Origin: Pseudomonas sp. 21
GTDB taxonomy: Bacteria > Pseudomonadota > Gammaproteobacteria > Pseudomonadales > Pseudomonadaceae
DNA: 64,000 nt
Assembly: GCF_000955805.1 (NCBI RefSeq)
Contig: NZ_JYOA01000003.1
Location: forward strand, 790,727 to 854,726
Direction: 5' to 3'
The first letter of the stretch is position 1; every line of letters begins with the position of its first letter. Both the position numbers and the translations under genes were made by a program. Under the pieces are notes generated by a model. That model was given only the letters and a program-made list of their open reading frames with translations, did no database searches and was not told where the DNA came from. This document shows positions 39,432-48,345 of this stretch, in pieces.

Positions 39432-40269
39432 CTCGACCCTGAAACCGTCGTTCAGCCTGAGCCGCCTGGCGGTGCACGCGACCCTCTGGGGCGCCGTGGC
39501 GCTGTACGTGATCCCGCTGCTGGTCATGCTGCTGACCAGCTTCAAGTCGCCCGAGGACATCCGCAACAGCAACCTGCTGGCGCTGCCGGACGTGTTCACC
39601 GTGATCGGCTGGGTGAAGGCCTGGGGCGCGGTGGGCGATTACTTCTGGAACTCGGTGAAGATCACCGTGCCGGGCGTGCTGATCTCCACCTTCATCGGCG
39701 CCATGAACGGCTATGTGCTGTCGATGTGGCGCTTCCGCGGTTCGCAGCTGTTCTTCGGCGCGCTGCTGTTCGGCTGCTTCCTGCCGTTCCAGGTAATCCT
39801 CCTGCCGATGTCCTTCACCCTCGGCAAGCTCGGCCTGGCCAACACCACCATCGGCCTGGTGATGGTGCACTGCATCTATGGCCTGGCCTTCACCACGCTG
39901 TTCTTCCGCAACTACTTCGTGGCGATCCCGGATGCGCTGGTGAAGGCTGCGCGCCTGGACGGCGCGGGGTTCTTCACAATTTTCCTACGCATTCTGATGC
40001 CGATGTCCACCCCCATCGTGATGGTCTGTCTGATCTGGCAGTTCACCCAGATCTGGAATGATTTCCTCTTCGGTGTGGTGTTCGCCAGTGGCGACGCACA
40101 ACCGATCACGGTGGCTCTGAACAACCTGGTGAACATCAGCACGGGCGTGAAGGAATACAACGTCGACATGGCGGCCGCGATGATCGCGGCGCTGCCCACG
40201 CTGGTGGTCTATGTACTGGCCGGCAAGTACTTCGTGCGCGGGCTCACTGCCGGCGCCGTCAAAGGTTGA
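39424..40269 (+). CDS. gtsC: Glucose ABC transporter permease GtsC
   Basis: A 281-residue MalG-type permease, partner of GtsB. It has six helices, and the EAA loop is AARLDGAGFFTIFLRILMP. The MalG-like end FVRGLTAGAVKG is intact. It overlaps gtsB by 8 bp and is followed after 11 bp by the ATPase gene, so the transporter is one coupled operon. Confidence 0.95.
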   Translation: MHDSTLKPSFSLSRLAVHATLWGAVALYVIPLLVMLLTSFKSPEDIRNSNLLALPDVFTVIGWVKAWGAVGDYFWNSVKITVPGVLISTFIGAMNGYVLSMWRFRGSQLFFGALLFGCFLPFQVILLPMSFTLGKLGLANTTIGLVMVHCIYGLAFTTLFFRNYFVAIPDALVKAARLDGAGFFTIFLRILMPMSTPIVMVCLIWQFTQIWNDFLFGVVFASGDAQPITVALNNLVNISTGVKEYNVDMAAAMIAALPTLVVYVLAGKYFVRGLTAGAVKG

Positions 40270-40280
40270 GGTAAGCACCG

Positions 40281-41441
40281 ATGTCCACCCTTGAACTGCA
40301 CAACCTGCACAAGTCCTACGGCGCGGGCCTGGCGGACACCCTGAAGTCGATCAACCTGTCGATCGACTCGGGCGAGTTCCTGATCCTGGTCGGCCCTTCC
40401 GGCTGCGGCAAATCCACCCTGATGAATTGCATCGCGGGGCTGGAGAACCTTACCGGCGGCGCCATCCTGGTGGACGGCCAGGACATCAGCGGCATGAGCC
40501 CGAAGGATCGCGACATCGCCATGGTGTTCCAGTCCTACGCGCTGTACCCGACCATGAGCGTGCGCGAGAACATCGCCTTCGGCCTGAAGATCCGCAAGCT
40601 GCCCAGGGTCGAGATCGACGCCGAGGTGGCGCGCGTGGCCAAGCTGCTGCAGATCGAGCACCTGCTCGAACGCAAGCCTTCGCAGCTCTCCGGCGGCCAG
40701 CAGCAGCGCGTGGCCATGGGCCGGGCGCTGGCGCGGCGGCCGAAGATCTACCTGTTCGACGAGCCGCTGTCGAACCTCGACGCCAAGCTGCGCGTGGAGA
40801 TGCGCACCGAGATCAAGCTGATGCACCAGCGCCTGAAGACCACCACGGTCTACGTGACCCACGACCAGATCGAGGCCATGACCCTGGGCGACAAGGTGGC
40901 GGTGATGAAGGACGGCATCGTCCAGCAGTTCGGTACGCCGCAGCAGATCTACAACGACCCGGCGAACCTGTTCGTCGCCAGCTTCATCGGCTCGCCGCCG
41001 ATGAACTTCATCCCGCTCCGGGTGCAGCAACAGGGCAGCCGGCTGATCGGCCTGCTGGACAGCGGCCAGGACCGCTGCGAGCTGCCGCTGCAACTGGATG
41101 CCGGGCTGATCGAAGGCCGTGAACTGATCCTCGGCTTGCGCCCGGAGCAGGTGCAGCTGGCCAGCGACGGTGCCAATGGCCCGAGCGATCTGCGCGCCGA
41201 AGTCGAGGTGGTCGAACCGACCGGCCCGGACACCCTGGCCTTTGTCACGCTCAACGGCGCCAAAGTCTGCTGCCGTCTCGCGCCGGACCAGGCTCCGCAG
41301 CCCGGCTCATCGCTGCAACTGCGTTTCGATCCCTCCCGTGCACTGCTGTTCGATGCCCGGAGTGGCGAACGCCTGCGCGCGGAGCCGCGTGGCAACGGCG
41401 ACAGCAAGGTGACGCCACTGGCGCGCCAGAAGAATTCCTGA
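40281..41441 (+). CDS. gtsD: Glucose ABC transporter ATPase GtsD (MalK family)
   Basis: A 386-residue MalK/UgpC-type ATPase energising glucose uptake. Walker A is GPSGCGKS (38-45), the signature is LSGGQQQR, and Walker B is [12 protein letters not shown]. The C-terminal ~130 residues form the OB-fold regulatory domain. P. aeruginosa calls the homologue GltK. It starts 11 bp after gtsC and is followed by oprB after 45 bp. Confidence 0.95.
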   Translation: MSTLELHNLHKSYGAGLADTLKSINLSIDSGEFLILVGPSGCGKSTLMNCIAGLENLTGGAILVDGQDISGMSPKDRDIAMVFQSYALYPTMSVRENIAFGLKIRKLPRVEIDAEVARVAKLLQIEHLLERKPSQLSGGQQQRVAMGRALARRPKIYLFDEPLSNLDAKLRVEMRTEIKLMHQRLKTTTVYVTHDQIEAMTLGDKVAVMKDGIVQQFGTPQQIYNDPANLFVASFIGSPPMNFIPLRVQQQGSRLIGLLDSGQDRCELPLQLDAGLIEGRELILGLRPEQVQLASDGANGPSDLRAEVEVVEPTGPDTLAFVTLNGAKVCCRLAPDQAPQPGSSLQLRFDPSRALLFDARSGERLRAEPRGNGDSKVTPLARQKNS

Positions 41442-41486
41442 GTGATTCACTGCCTGAAAATACGACACCTAACGAGGATGCTGGAC

Positions 41487-42851
41487 ATGAACCAGTACAT
41501 CAAGAATCGACCTGCTGTACGGACACTTGGTTGCCTGATCGCGCTGAGTGCCGCGGGGGCGGGCAATACCGCAGGGGCCGCCGATGCCTTCTCTTCCGAG
41601 TCCCAGTGGGGCCTGGGCGACTGGGGCGGCAAGCGCACCGAACTGCTGGAGAAGGGCTACGACTTCAAGCTCGACTACGTCGGCGAGGTCGCCAGCAACC
41701 TGGGCGGCGGCTACGACCAGCACACCACCGCGCGCTACTCCGACCAGTTCGCCCTCGGCACCCACCTGGACCTGCAGAAGATCCTCGGCTGGGACGCCAC
41801 CGAGTTCCAGCTGACGGTCACCGAGCGTAGCGGCCGCAACCTCTCCAACGACCGCATCAGCGACCCGCGCGCCGGGCAGTTCAGCTCCGTGCAGGAAGTC
41901 TGGGGCCGGGGCCAGACCTGGCGCCTGACGCAGATGTGGATCAAGCAGCAGTACTTCGACGGCGCGCTGGACGTGAAGGTCGGCCGCTTCGGCGAGGGCG
42001 AGGACTTCAACAGCTTCCCCTGCGACTTCCAGAACCTGGCCTTCTGCGGATCGCAGGTGGGCAACTGGGTCGGCGGCATCTGGTACAACTGGCCGGTCAG
42101 CCAATGGGCCGCCCGCGTGAAGTGGAACTTCAACGACGAGTGGTACGCCCAGGTCGGCGCGTACAACCAGAACCCGTCGAACCTGGAAACCGGCAACGGC
42201 TTCAAGCTCAACGGCAGTGGCACTAAGGGCACCATCCTGCCGGTGGAGCTGGTGTGGATGCCGAAAGTCGGCGCCGCACAGCTGCCGGGTGAATACCGCC
42301 TGGGCTACTACTACAGCACCGCCGAGGCCGACGATGTGTACGACGACGTCAACGGCAACCCGCAGGCGCTCACCGGCGAACCGGCCAAGACCCACAGCGG
42401 CAAGCACGGCTGGTGGGTGGTGGCGCAGCAGCAGGTCACCGCGCACAACGGCGACGCCTCCCGCGGCCTGAGCCTGTTCGCCAACTTCACCGTGCACGAC
42501 AAGGCCACCAACACCGTCGACAACTACCAGCAGCTCGGTGTCGTCTACAAAGGCCCGTTCGATGCGCGGCCCAAGGACGACATCGGCTTCGGCGTGGCGC
42601 GCATCCACGTCAACGACGACGTGCAGGATCGCCAGCGCCTGGTGAACCAGGTCAACGGCATCGACGACTACGACAACCCGCTGTACCAGCCCATCCAGGA
42701 CACCGAGTACAACGCCGAGCTGTACTACGGCGTGCATGTGACCAATTGGCTCACCGTGCGGCCGAACCTGCAGTACATCCGCCATCCGGGCGGGGTGGAC
42801 GAGGTGAACAACGCCGTGGTGGCCGGCCTGAAGATCCAGTCCAGCTTCTGA
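41487..42851 (+). CDS. oprB: Carbohydrate-selective porin OprB
   Basis: A 454-residue outer-membrane beta-barrel porin for glucose. The signal peptide is about 1-31 (cleavage near NTAGA/ADAF), then SQWGLGDWGGKRTELLEKGYDF opens the barrel and the protein ends in aromatic F (KIQSSF), as outer-membrane barrels do. Length equals P. aeruginosa OprB. The start ATG 41487 follows AACGAGG. It is last in the gts operon, with a strong terminator 21 bp after the stop. Confidence 0.95.
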   Translation: MNQYIKNRPAVRTLGCLIALSAAGAGNTAGAADAFSSESQWGLGDWGGKRTELLEKGYDFKLDYVGEVASNLGGGYDQHTTARYSDQFALGTHLDLQKILGWDATEFQLTVTERSGRNLSNDRISDPRAGQFSSVQEVWGRGQTWRLTQMWIKQQYFDGALDVKVGRFGEGEDFNSFPCDFQNLAFCGSQVGNWVGGIWYNWPVSQWAARVKWNFNDEWYAQVGAYNQNPSNLETGNGFKLNGSGTKGTILPVELVWMPKVGAAQLPGEYRLGYYYSTAEADDVYDDVNGNPQALTGEPAKTHSGKHGWWVVAQQQVTAHNGDASRGLSLFANFTVHDKATNTVDNYQQLGVVYKGPFDARPKDDIGFGVARIHVNDDVQDRQRLVNQVNGIDDYDNPLYQPIQDTEYNAELYYGVHVTNWLTVRPNLQYIRHPGGVDEVNNAVVAGLKIQSSF

Positions 42852-42871
42852 TTGCTCCCTGGTGCGAACCT

Positions 42872-42898
42872 GGCCCGTCCTTGCGACGGGCCTTTTTT
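42872..42898 (+). terminator. Terminator of the gts-oprB operon
   Basis: GGCCCGTC pairs with GACGGGCC across CTTGC and is followed by six T. Confidence 0.93.
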
Positions 42899-42940
42899 GT
42901 CTGCTCCGGGCGGTGTGTTGGGTGGTTCCTCGGCTGCTTT

Positions 42941-43016
42941 TTGTAGGAGCGAGCTTGCTCGCGAATTGCCTGGCGCCGGTGTTCCGGGCGGTTCGCGAGC
43001 GAGTTCGCTCCTACAT
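42941..43016. repeat. REP pair after oprB
   Basis: TTGTAGGAGCGAGCTTGCTC faces a partly diverged copy (GCGAGCGAGTTCGCTCCTAC) across about 25 bases, between the oprB terminator and the mutarotase promoter. Confidence 0.88.
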
Positions 43017-43123
43017 CCGTAGAAAACGGGCGGACCCGGAGCGGGTGAGGAACCGTTTTTCATTGGCGCGGGCGCTGCGCGTGACTAGGCTTTGCGGTTA
43101 GAATCGCGGCCTTTTCTGTAAGA

Positions 43124-43138
43124 TGTAGTGAAACTACA
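43124..43138. promoter_or_regulatory. RpiR/HexR-like palindrome upstream of the mutarotase gene
   Basis: TGTAGT-GAA-ACTACA is a perfect 15-bp palindrome. Its form matches the HexR-type motif TGTARTNNNAYTACA described in other gammaproteobacteria rather than TTGT-N7-ACAA. It lies 56 bp before the chosen ATG, where an operator would cover the promoter. A GTG inside it could only be a start codon if translation began within the operator. Confidence 0.6.
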
Positions 43139-43193
43139 GAGAACTTCACGCCCCGGAATGTCCGGGCAGGGATTGGATCAGGACATCCGGACA

Positions 43194-44030
43194 ATGCTCG
43201 AGCATCCGCTGCAGCGCTTTTTTCATTCCATGCGGGGCAAGCGCCCCTTCGACTGGGTGCGCTTCCAGCGTCGCGACCTGCTGCTCATCGATCATCCGCA
43301 ATGCCAGGCGGTCTTCAGCCGCCAGGGCGCGCAACTGCTGCACTTCCAGCCGCGCGGCGCGCGCCCGCTGCTGTGGTGTTCGAGCCAGTGGCCGAGCCTG
43401 AGCACCGCGCCGATCCGTGGCGGCATCCCGGTCTGCTGGCCGTGGTTCGGCAGCCATCCCACCGAGGCCGACTGGCCCCAGCACGGCTGGGCGCGCCAGC
43501 GCGAGTGGCGCATGCTCGACGCCTGGGCCGACGACCAGAAGGCGGTCGTCAGCTGGCAACTGGATATCGAGGACTGGCACGTGCGCCTGGAAGCGCGCCT
43601 GGGCCAGGACCTGGATATCGAACTCTCCAGCTACCACGAAGATGACAGCGACTGCCTCTTCAGCTTCGCCCTGCAGCCATACTGGCGCGTGGGTTCGCTG
43701 CGTCGCTCGGTGGTCCACGGCATGGAGCTGGACGGCAAGGCCAGCGGCCTGCCCAACACCTGGGCGCCCCGTGGCGCGGTCAAGCAGGTGCTCTACAACA
43801 CCGGTTCCCTGGTGCTGGAGGATGCCGGCTGGCAGCGCCGCCTGCGCATCGACAAGAACACCAGCGCCGGCAGCGTCATCTGGCACCCGGGCAGCCGCGC
43901 GGTGGAGCAGGTGGAGCCGGGTGAGGCGGAGCGTTTCCTGTGCATCGGCGCCGCCGGCTATCGCGCGGGCGGACTGATCCTCGCCCAGGGCGAGCGCATG
44001 CTGCTGAACCTGCGCGCCGGGCTGGTCTGA
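43194..44030 (+). CDS. D-hexose-6-phosphate mutarotase
   Basis: A 278-residue aldose-1-epimerase-like enzyme (YeaD family) that speeds interconversion of the alpha and beta forms of glucose 6-phosphate. Active-site landmarks are GGIPVCWPWFG, HGWARQREW with the catalytic-type His, and YHEDDSDCLFSF. The start is taken at ATG 43194, with AGGA 11 bp upstream; an earlier GTG at 43128 lies inside a palindrome and ATG 43158 lacks a ribosome site. Its place after oprB fits glucose 6-phosphate handling. hexR-zwf-pgl-eda, expected next, does not follow. Confidence 0.82.
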   Translation: MLEHPLQRFFHSMRGKRPFDWVRFQRRDLLLIDHPQCQAVFSRQGAQLLHFQPRGARPLLWCSSQWPSLSTAPIRGGIPVCWPWFGSHPTEADWPQHGWARQREWRMLDAWADDQKAVVSWQLDIEDWHVRLEARLGQDLDIELSSYHEDDSDCLFSFALQPYWRVGSLRRSVVHGMELDGKASGLPNTWAPRGAVKQVLYNTGSLVLEDAGWQRRLRIDKNTSAGSVIWHPGSRAVEQVEPGEAERFLCIGAAGYRAGGLILAQGERMLLNLRAGLV

Positions 44031-44067
44031 AAGCCGAATCGTACCGAGGCGGCACGTCGGAACTCAG

Positions 44068-44116
44068 TGTAGGAGCGGGCCATGCCCGCGATCGTGCACA
44101 TGGCGCGCTCCTACAG
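44068..44116. repeat. REP palindrome, GCGGGCCATGCCCGC class
   Basis: TGTAGGAGCGGGCCATGCCC and a diverged complement GGCGCGCTCCTACA around a short centre. This is the same class as 1353-1402. Confidence 0.85.
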
Positions 44117-44190
44117 GTTCGCTGCGACTTTTCGAGCAGGGAGGGCGGACAGCCCCACTGAGGGCCATCCGCAAGACGAGGGGCGTACCC

Positions 44191-44319
44191 TCAGGACGGT
44201 TGTTGCGGAGTACCCAGCAGCGACTTGCCGGTTTTCTTCTGCCGCTTGGCCATGCGTTTTTCGTGCGCGGTTTTCAGCGGCTTCTTCTTCGCTTGTTTCT
44301 TCGCGTCGAGACCTTTCAT
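44191..44319 (-). CDS. Small highly basic protein (42 aa)
   Basis: A 42-residue frame: MKGLDAKKQAKKKPLKTAHE, then a KRMAKRQKKTGK run and a neutral end (SLLGTPQQPS). About fifteen of 42 residues are Lys or Arg. Lys is coded mostly by AAG, as in real Pseudomonas genes, and GAGGACAGGCTC stands upstream of the ATG. The charge pattern suggests nucleic-acid or ribosome binding. No family is assigned. It is transcribed in the same direction as the two small genes upstream of it. Confidence 0.6.
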   Translation of the reverse strand: MKGLDAKKQAKKKPLKTAHEKRMAKRQKKTGKSLLGTPQQPS

Positions 44320-44392
44320 GAGCCTGTCCTCCAGGGGACGCCCTCGGGCCGAGAGCTGACTGCTTCAGCATAGTCCCGTGGCAGGCGGCCGT

Positions 44393-44581
44393 TCAGCCGG
44401 CGGTCAGGCGCTCCAGTTCGCGGCGAACCATGTTGGCGTAGTGCGGCGGGCTCAGCCGGTACAGCTCGCCGGCCACCCAGGGCAACCAGCGGGCGCCGAG
44501 CGGCCCGCGTTCGGCCAGCAGGCGCCGGGCTTCGGCCTCGGCGCGCTGGGCGTTTTCCTGATGGTAATCGGCACGGCTCAT
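44393..44581 (-). CDS. Hypothetical 62-residue protein
   Basis: A 62-residue soluble protein, MSRADYHQENAQRAEAEARR at the start, mostly helical and charged, with a hydrophobic middle (WLPWVAGELYRLSPPHYANM) and a C-terminal RRELERL helix. Function is unknown. It starts 21 bp after the preceding secreted-protein gene, so the two are likely cotranscribed. Confidence 0.6.
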   Translation of the reverse strand: MSRADYHQENAQRAEAEARRLLAERGPLGARWLPWVAGELYRLSPPHYANMVRRELERLTAG

Positions 44582-44602
44582 GGGTGGTTCTTCGGGGCAG
44601 CG

Positions 44603-45040
44603 TCAGGTCTTGGCGCAGCTCAGGGTCTGCGGATCGATGGTGATGCTGGCCAGCGGCTTGGCGTCGCTGCCGGCATACTCGTGGGTAACGCTCAGGTGAT
44701 GCTCGCGGAAGCGCTGCAACAGGTCGGGCTGCTCGCAGGTGGTGCCTTCGAGCTGCTTCTTCAGGCCGTTCTCGAACTTGGCGCGGGCGCCCAGGTCCAT
44801 GGCGTCCAGGCGCAGGTTGGAGATGGCGTAGCGGTAATACAGCATCTTCTTCGCCGGGTCGAGCTGCACGCTGTTGAGAGTGGTCACCTTGTCCACCTGG
44901 CGCGGCAGGTTGGACTTGGTCACCTGGTCGAAATAGTCCGCCGATTCCTTGAGGAATTTCGCTTCTTCGGGGGTGTCTTCGGCGTGGACGGCAAGGCTGA
45001 CAAGCAACAGGAAGGGCAGGGCGAGACGGGCAAACGGCAT
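44603..45040 (-). CDS. Hypothetical secreted protein
   Basis: A 145-residue protein with a clear signal peptide (MPFARLALPFLLLVSLAVHA, cleavage before EDTPEE). The mature part is charged and helical, with two cysteines (TTCEQPD and LSCAKT) that could pair in the periplasm. The family is not recognised. GGAATTTCC precedes the ATG (AGGAA in the leader). It heads a three-gene minus-strand run with the 62- and 42-residue genes. Confidence 0.65.
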   Translation of the reverse strand: MPFARLALPFLLLVSLAVHAEDTPEEAKFLKESADYFDQVTKSNLPRQVDKVTTLNSVQLDPAKKMLYYRYAISNLRLDAMDLGARAKFENGLKKQLEGTTCEQPDLLQRFREHHLSVTHEYAGSDAKPLASITIDPQTLSCAKT

Positions 45041-45262
45041 GGGAAATTCCTGTACGGCTGATGGGAGTGGCGTGAAGGTGCAGGCTAAGCAGGTGCGACT
45101 GCCAGGGGGTGGTCGGGTTCGGTCGAGTGTGCGGTGACGGCACGCTCATGGTCTGTGAGTGTAGAGCACTGCCAGCCGCTGGCCGCTCGCGGGGTGATTC
45201 TTTTGCGAGTAGGCTTGCCCCGTTCTTTTCCCCACCTTTTTCCGCAGGTCCGCAGTCCCGCC

Positions 45263-45697
45263 ATGATCGAACTGACCCAGGTCGACCTCCGCACCGATCC
45301 CACCGCGCAACGCGTGGTGAAGGACGAAACCGTCACTGTCGAATTTGCCGCTGCGGCAGGCGAATTGATGAGCCTTGAAGGGCCGAACCGTTATGCCGTC
45401 GGCGACGCAATTGTCAGTAGCGCGACCGGCGAGCGCTGGGTCGTCTCCCGCGAGCGCTTCGATCCGAAGTACCGGCCTGCCGATGCCGCACTTGCCCACG
45501 GCGAGCCGGGCGCCTACCGCAATATCCCCAGCCCGGTGCTGGCCCGGCGCATGGACGAGCCCTTCACCCTGTTGCGCTCGGCCGGTGGCGACCGCCTCAC
45601 CGGTTGCGCTGGCGACTGGGTCATGCAGTACGCCCCCGGCGACTACGGCGTGGTGAAGGCCGAGCGCTTCGCCAAGGTCTATCGTCTGGCCGACTGA
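45263..45697 (+). CDS. PGDYG-motif protein
   Basis: A 144-residue protein containing the name-giving PGDYGVVKAERFAKVY stretch near its C-terminus and a VGDAIVSSATGERWVVSRERFD region, as in the PGDYG family (PF14083-like). It has no signal peptide or membrane helix. Function is unknown. The ATG at 45263 starts MIELTQVDLR. It is separated by 156 bp from yihY and divergent from the secreted-protein gene across 222 bp, in which I see no recognisable operator. Confidence 0.75.
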   Translation: MIELTQVDLRTDPTAQRVVKDETVTVEFAAAAGELMSLEGPNRYAVGDAIVSSATGERWVVSRERFDPKYRPADAALAHGEPGAYRNIPSPVLARRMDEPFTLLRSAGGDRLTGCAGDWVMQYAPGDYGVVKAERFAKVYRLAD

Positions 45698-45853
45698 AAC
45701 CGCACCCGCTCTGGCCTCCACGCCCCGCCAGCAGCTATGGTCTGTGCTGGCGGGCGCTCTGCGTCGCGCTTTTGTTGCAACTTTGCCGGCGGTGCGCAGG
45801 TCCACCCTGCAGCCCGCCGGCGGGCGGGACGCTCATCGGGAGGACGGTGCGGG

Positions 45854-46759
45854 ATGCGATTCATGGACATGCGCGGGCTCAGTTTGGGGCCCTGGAAACT
45901 GATCAGGCTGACGCTGAAGGAATTCCTCGACGACGAGATGCCCACCTACGCCGCCGCGCTGGCCTACCAGGGGTTGTTCTCGCTGTTTCCCTTCCTGCTG
46001 TTCCTCATCGCGCTGCTGGGCTTCCTGCACCTGCCGGAGTTCTTCGACTTCCTCCGCCAGCAGGCCGACTATGTGCTGCCGGCGCAGGCGCTGGAACAGG
46101 TCAACCCAGTCATCGACCAGTTGCAGCAGCGCCAGGGCGGGCTGTTGTCCATCGGTATCGTGGTCGCGCTGTGGTCGTCCTCGGCGGCGGTGCGCTCGCT
46201 GATGATCGCGCTCAACGCCGCCTATGACGTGCGCGAGGCGCGTCCGGCCTGGAAGCGCATCCCGCTGTCGCTGTTCTACACCTTCGGCCTGGTAGCGATG
46301 CTGATGCTGATCGCCGCGCTGATGATCCTCGGGCCCCAGGTGATGGGCTGGATCGCCGCCCAGGTGGGCCTGGAGGACTTCGTGGTGATCCTCTGGAGCA
46401 TCCTGCGCTGGCCGGTGATCGTGCTGCTGATGATGATGGCGGTGGCGATCATCTACTACGTCACGCCCAACGTGCAGCAGAAGTTCCGCTTCATCACGCC
46501 CGGTTCGATGCTCGCCGTGGTGCTGTGGATTTCCGCATCGCTGGGGTTCGGCTACTACGTGAAGAACTTCGCCGACTACAACGCCATGTACGGCAGCGTC
46601 GGGGCGATCATCGTGCTGCTGCTGTACTTCTACATCTCGTCGGCGGTGCTGCTGCTGGGCGCGGAACTCAACGCGGTGATCGAGCACCATCTGCCCCACG
46701 GCAAGGACGAGGGCGAGAGGACCTTCGAGCGGGCCGCTCCGACGCCCGATGAAGGCTAG
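45854..46759 (+). CDS. yihY: YihY/BrkB-family inner-membrane protein
   Basis: A 301-residue membrane protein of the YihY/BrkB family (formerly mislabelled ribonuclease BN). It has six helices, with the family motifs FLDDEMPTYAAALAYQGLFSLFP at the start and GSVGAIIVLLLYFYISS near the end. Function is unknown; a transport role has been proposed for the family. Starts at 45854, 45863 or 45869 are all possible; 45854 is nearest to AGGA. Its TAG stop shares the palindrome CTAG with the stop of the convergent lipoprotein gene. Confidence 0.88.
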   Translation: MRFMDMRGLSLGPWKLIRLTLKEFLDDEMPTYAAALAYQGLFSLFPFLLFLIALLGFLHLPEFFDFLRQQADYVLPAQALEQVNPVIDQLQQRQGGLLSIGIVVALWSSSAAVRSLMIALNAAYDVREARPAWKRIPLSLFYTFGLVAMLMLIAALMILGPQVMGWIAAQVGLEDFVVILWSILRWPVIVLLMMMAVAIIYYVTPNVQQKFRFITPGSMLAVVLWISASLGFGYYVKNFADYNAMYGSVGAIIVLLLYFYISSAVLLLGAELNAVIEHHLPHGKDEGERTFERAAPTPDEG

Positions 46760-47307
46760 GGCTGAACCGGTTGGCCGGCGACGGCGGGTGGTTCGCTGAG
46801 CAGTGAGTTGACCAGCGCGGTGGCCTTCTCGAACGATGGGTAGCCGCTCTTGGCGACGTCCAGGTTGCCGTAGTCCTCAAGATACTGCCGGGCCTTCGCC
46901 GGGTCGGCCTGCTCCACCAGGAAGGGCTCGGACCAGATCTTGTAGAGCAGCGCCACGGCGTAGGGCTGGCCGGCGTCGGCGGCTTTCTCCAGCAGCGGCA
47001 ACACCTCGTCCACCTGCGGGCCTTCCTTGATCTTCAGCAGCGCCATGTAGAAGCTCGCCTCGCCGCGTACGTCCGCCTCCATGGAGCGGGCGAGCAGGGC
47101 TTCGGCCAGCTCGTAGTTGGCCAGGTCGCCGCTGGCGATCAGCAGCTTCGCCTGCAGCATGTCGTTCTGGTAGAGCAGGCGCTCCTGGCGGCAGGCCTCG
47201 CCGCTCAGTGGCTCGTCGCAGGGGTTGCCGGCGTTCGTCGAGCAGCCGGCGAGCAGCAGCGGCAGGGCCAGGGCGGCCAGCAGGTAAGGTGTGTGTTGCT
47301 TGCCCAT
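46756..47307 (-). CDS. Lipoprotein with Sel1/TPR-like repeats
   Basis: A 183-residue lipoprotein. The signal peptide ends in the lipobox LLAGC (lipidated Cys about residue 22), and the residue at +2 is Ser, which favours sorting to the outer membrane. Mature helices such as ADVRGEASFYMALLKIKEG and LLEKAADAGQPYAVALLYKI match Sel1-like repeats used for protein binding. The partner is unknown. The stop is shared with the convergent yihY gene through CTAG. Confidence 0.78.
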   Translation of the reverse strand: MGKQHTPYLLAALALPLLLAGCSTNAGNPCDEPLSGEACRQERLLYQNDMLQAKLLIASGDLANYELAEALLARSMEADVRGEASFYMALLKIKEGPQVDEVLPLLEKAADAGQPYAVALLYKIWSEPFLVEQADPAKARQYLEDYGNLDVAKSGYPSFEKATALVNSLLSEPPAVAGQPVQP

Positions 47308-47416
47308 GCAAGTCCCTCGGGAGCGGGTGTCAGGGTTCGACCGGTCGGTGGGCGCGCCGGTTCTGCTCATTGGCGAAAAGCATAGCCGCTGCACTACACA
47401 AGGGCCGCGCGAAGGC

Positions 47417-48325
47417 TCATAGAGCTTCAAAACCGGGCAGGCGCGGCAGGCGCTCGATGAAGAAGTCGATCAGCGCGCGGGTCCGGGCCGGCAGAAAAAG
47501 GCGCGAAGGATACAGCAGGCTGGCCTCCTGGGCAGGCCCGCACCACTCCGGAAGCAGACGTTGCAGGCTGCCGTCGGCCAGCAGGTCGGCCACCAGCCAG
47601 GCCGGGGTCAGGCCGAAACCGGCGCCCAGGCAGTAGCTCTCGCGGATCGCCAGGGAGCTGTTCACCGTGTAGCGGCTGCGCGTGGCGAGGCTCAGCTCGC
47701 GCCCGTCGGCATGACGCAGCAGCAGATTCTGCCCGGCGTCGAGCCAGGCGAAACGCAGGTAGTCGGCCAGCGGCAGGTCTTCGGGAGCCTGCAGCCCGGA
47801 CTGCCGCGCGAGCCATGCCGGAGCGGCCACCAGATAGCGCGGCGAGCGGGCCAGCGGGCGGGCGATCAACTGCTCCGGCAATTCGCCGCCCAGGCGCAAG
47901 GCGAGGTCGATGCCTTCCTCGGCGAGGTCGACGAAGCGGTCGTTGAGCAGCAGTTCCACCTCGACCTCCGGGTGTAGCTGCATGAACTCCAGCAGCAGCG
48001 CATTCAGGCGCAGCACGCCCAGGCTCACCGGTGCGCTGACCCGCAGGCGGCCGCGTACCTGCTCGGTCTCCCCACGGGCCTCGCTGACGCCCTCGGCGTA
48101 GCTTTCCAGCGTCTGCCGGGCATGTTCGTAGAAGCGCCGGCCCTGCTCGGTGGGCTGCACGCGGGTGGTGCTGCGGATCAGCAATTGCGCGCCGACCTGC
48201 CGCTCCAGTGCCGCCATGGTCTTGCTCACTGTCGGCTGGCTGCTGCCGGCCTCGCGGGCCACGGCAGAAAGACTGCCCAGCTCCACGGCGCGGACGAAAC
48301 AGTGCAACGCCTTGAGGGTATCCAT
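47417..48325 (-). CDS. LysR-family regulator
   Basis: A 302-residue regulator with an N-terminal winged helix (MDTLKALHCFVRAVELGSLS, then SSQPTVSKTMAALE) and a substrate-binding domain from about residue 90. The LVAAPAWLARQSG and AWLDAGQNLLLRHADG parts match the DhcR/CrgA-like group that regulates divergent oxidoreductases or esterases. It is divergent from the SGNH esterase, with an ATTCG-TTTAT-CGAAT site beside its own start codon. The ligand is unknown. Confidence 0.87.
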   Translation of the reverse strand: MDTLKALHCFVRAVELGSLSAVAREAGSSQPTVSKTMAALERQVGAQLLIRSTTRVQPTEQGRRFYEHARQTLESYAEGVSEARGETEQVRGRLRVSAPVSLGVLRLNALLLEFMQLHPEVEVELLLNDRFVDLAEEGIDLALRLGGELPEQLIARPLARSPRYLVAAPAWLARQSGLQAPEDLPLADYLRFAWLDAGQNLLLRHADGRELSLATRSRYTVNSSLAIRESYCLGAGFGLTPAWLVADLLADGSLQRLLPEWCGPAQEASLLYPSRLFLPARTRALIDFFIERLPRLPGFEAL

Positions 48326-48330
48326 GTCCT

Positions 48331-48345
48331 ATTCGTTTATCGAAT
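48331..48345. promoter_or_regulatory. LysR-type binding site (T-N11-A palindrome)
   Basis: ATTCG-TTTAT-CGAAT is a perfect 15-bp palindrome with the T-N11-A core of LysR boxes, 5 bp before the LysR start codon and 85 bp from the esterase start. It probably serves autoregulation and esterase control. Confidence 0.65.

Noticed and set aside
43128..43193. GTG start for the mutarotase, 22 codons upstream
   Set aside because: The GTG lies inside a perfect palindrome that is probably the operator; ATG 43194 has a better ribosome site.
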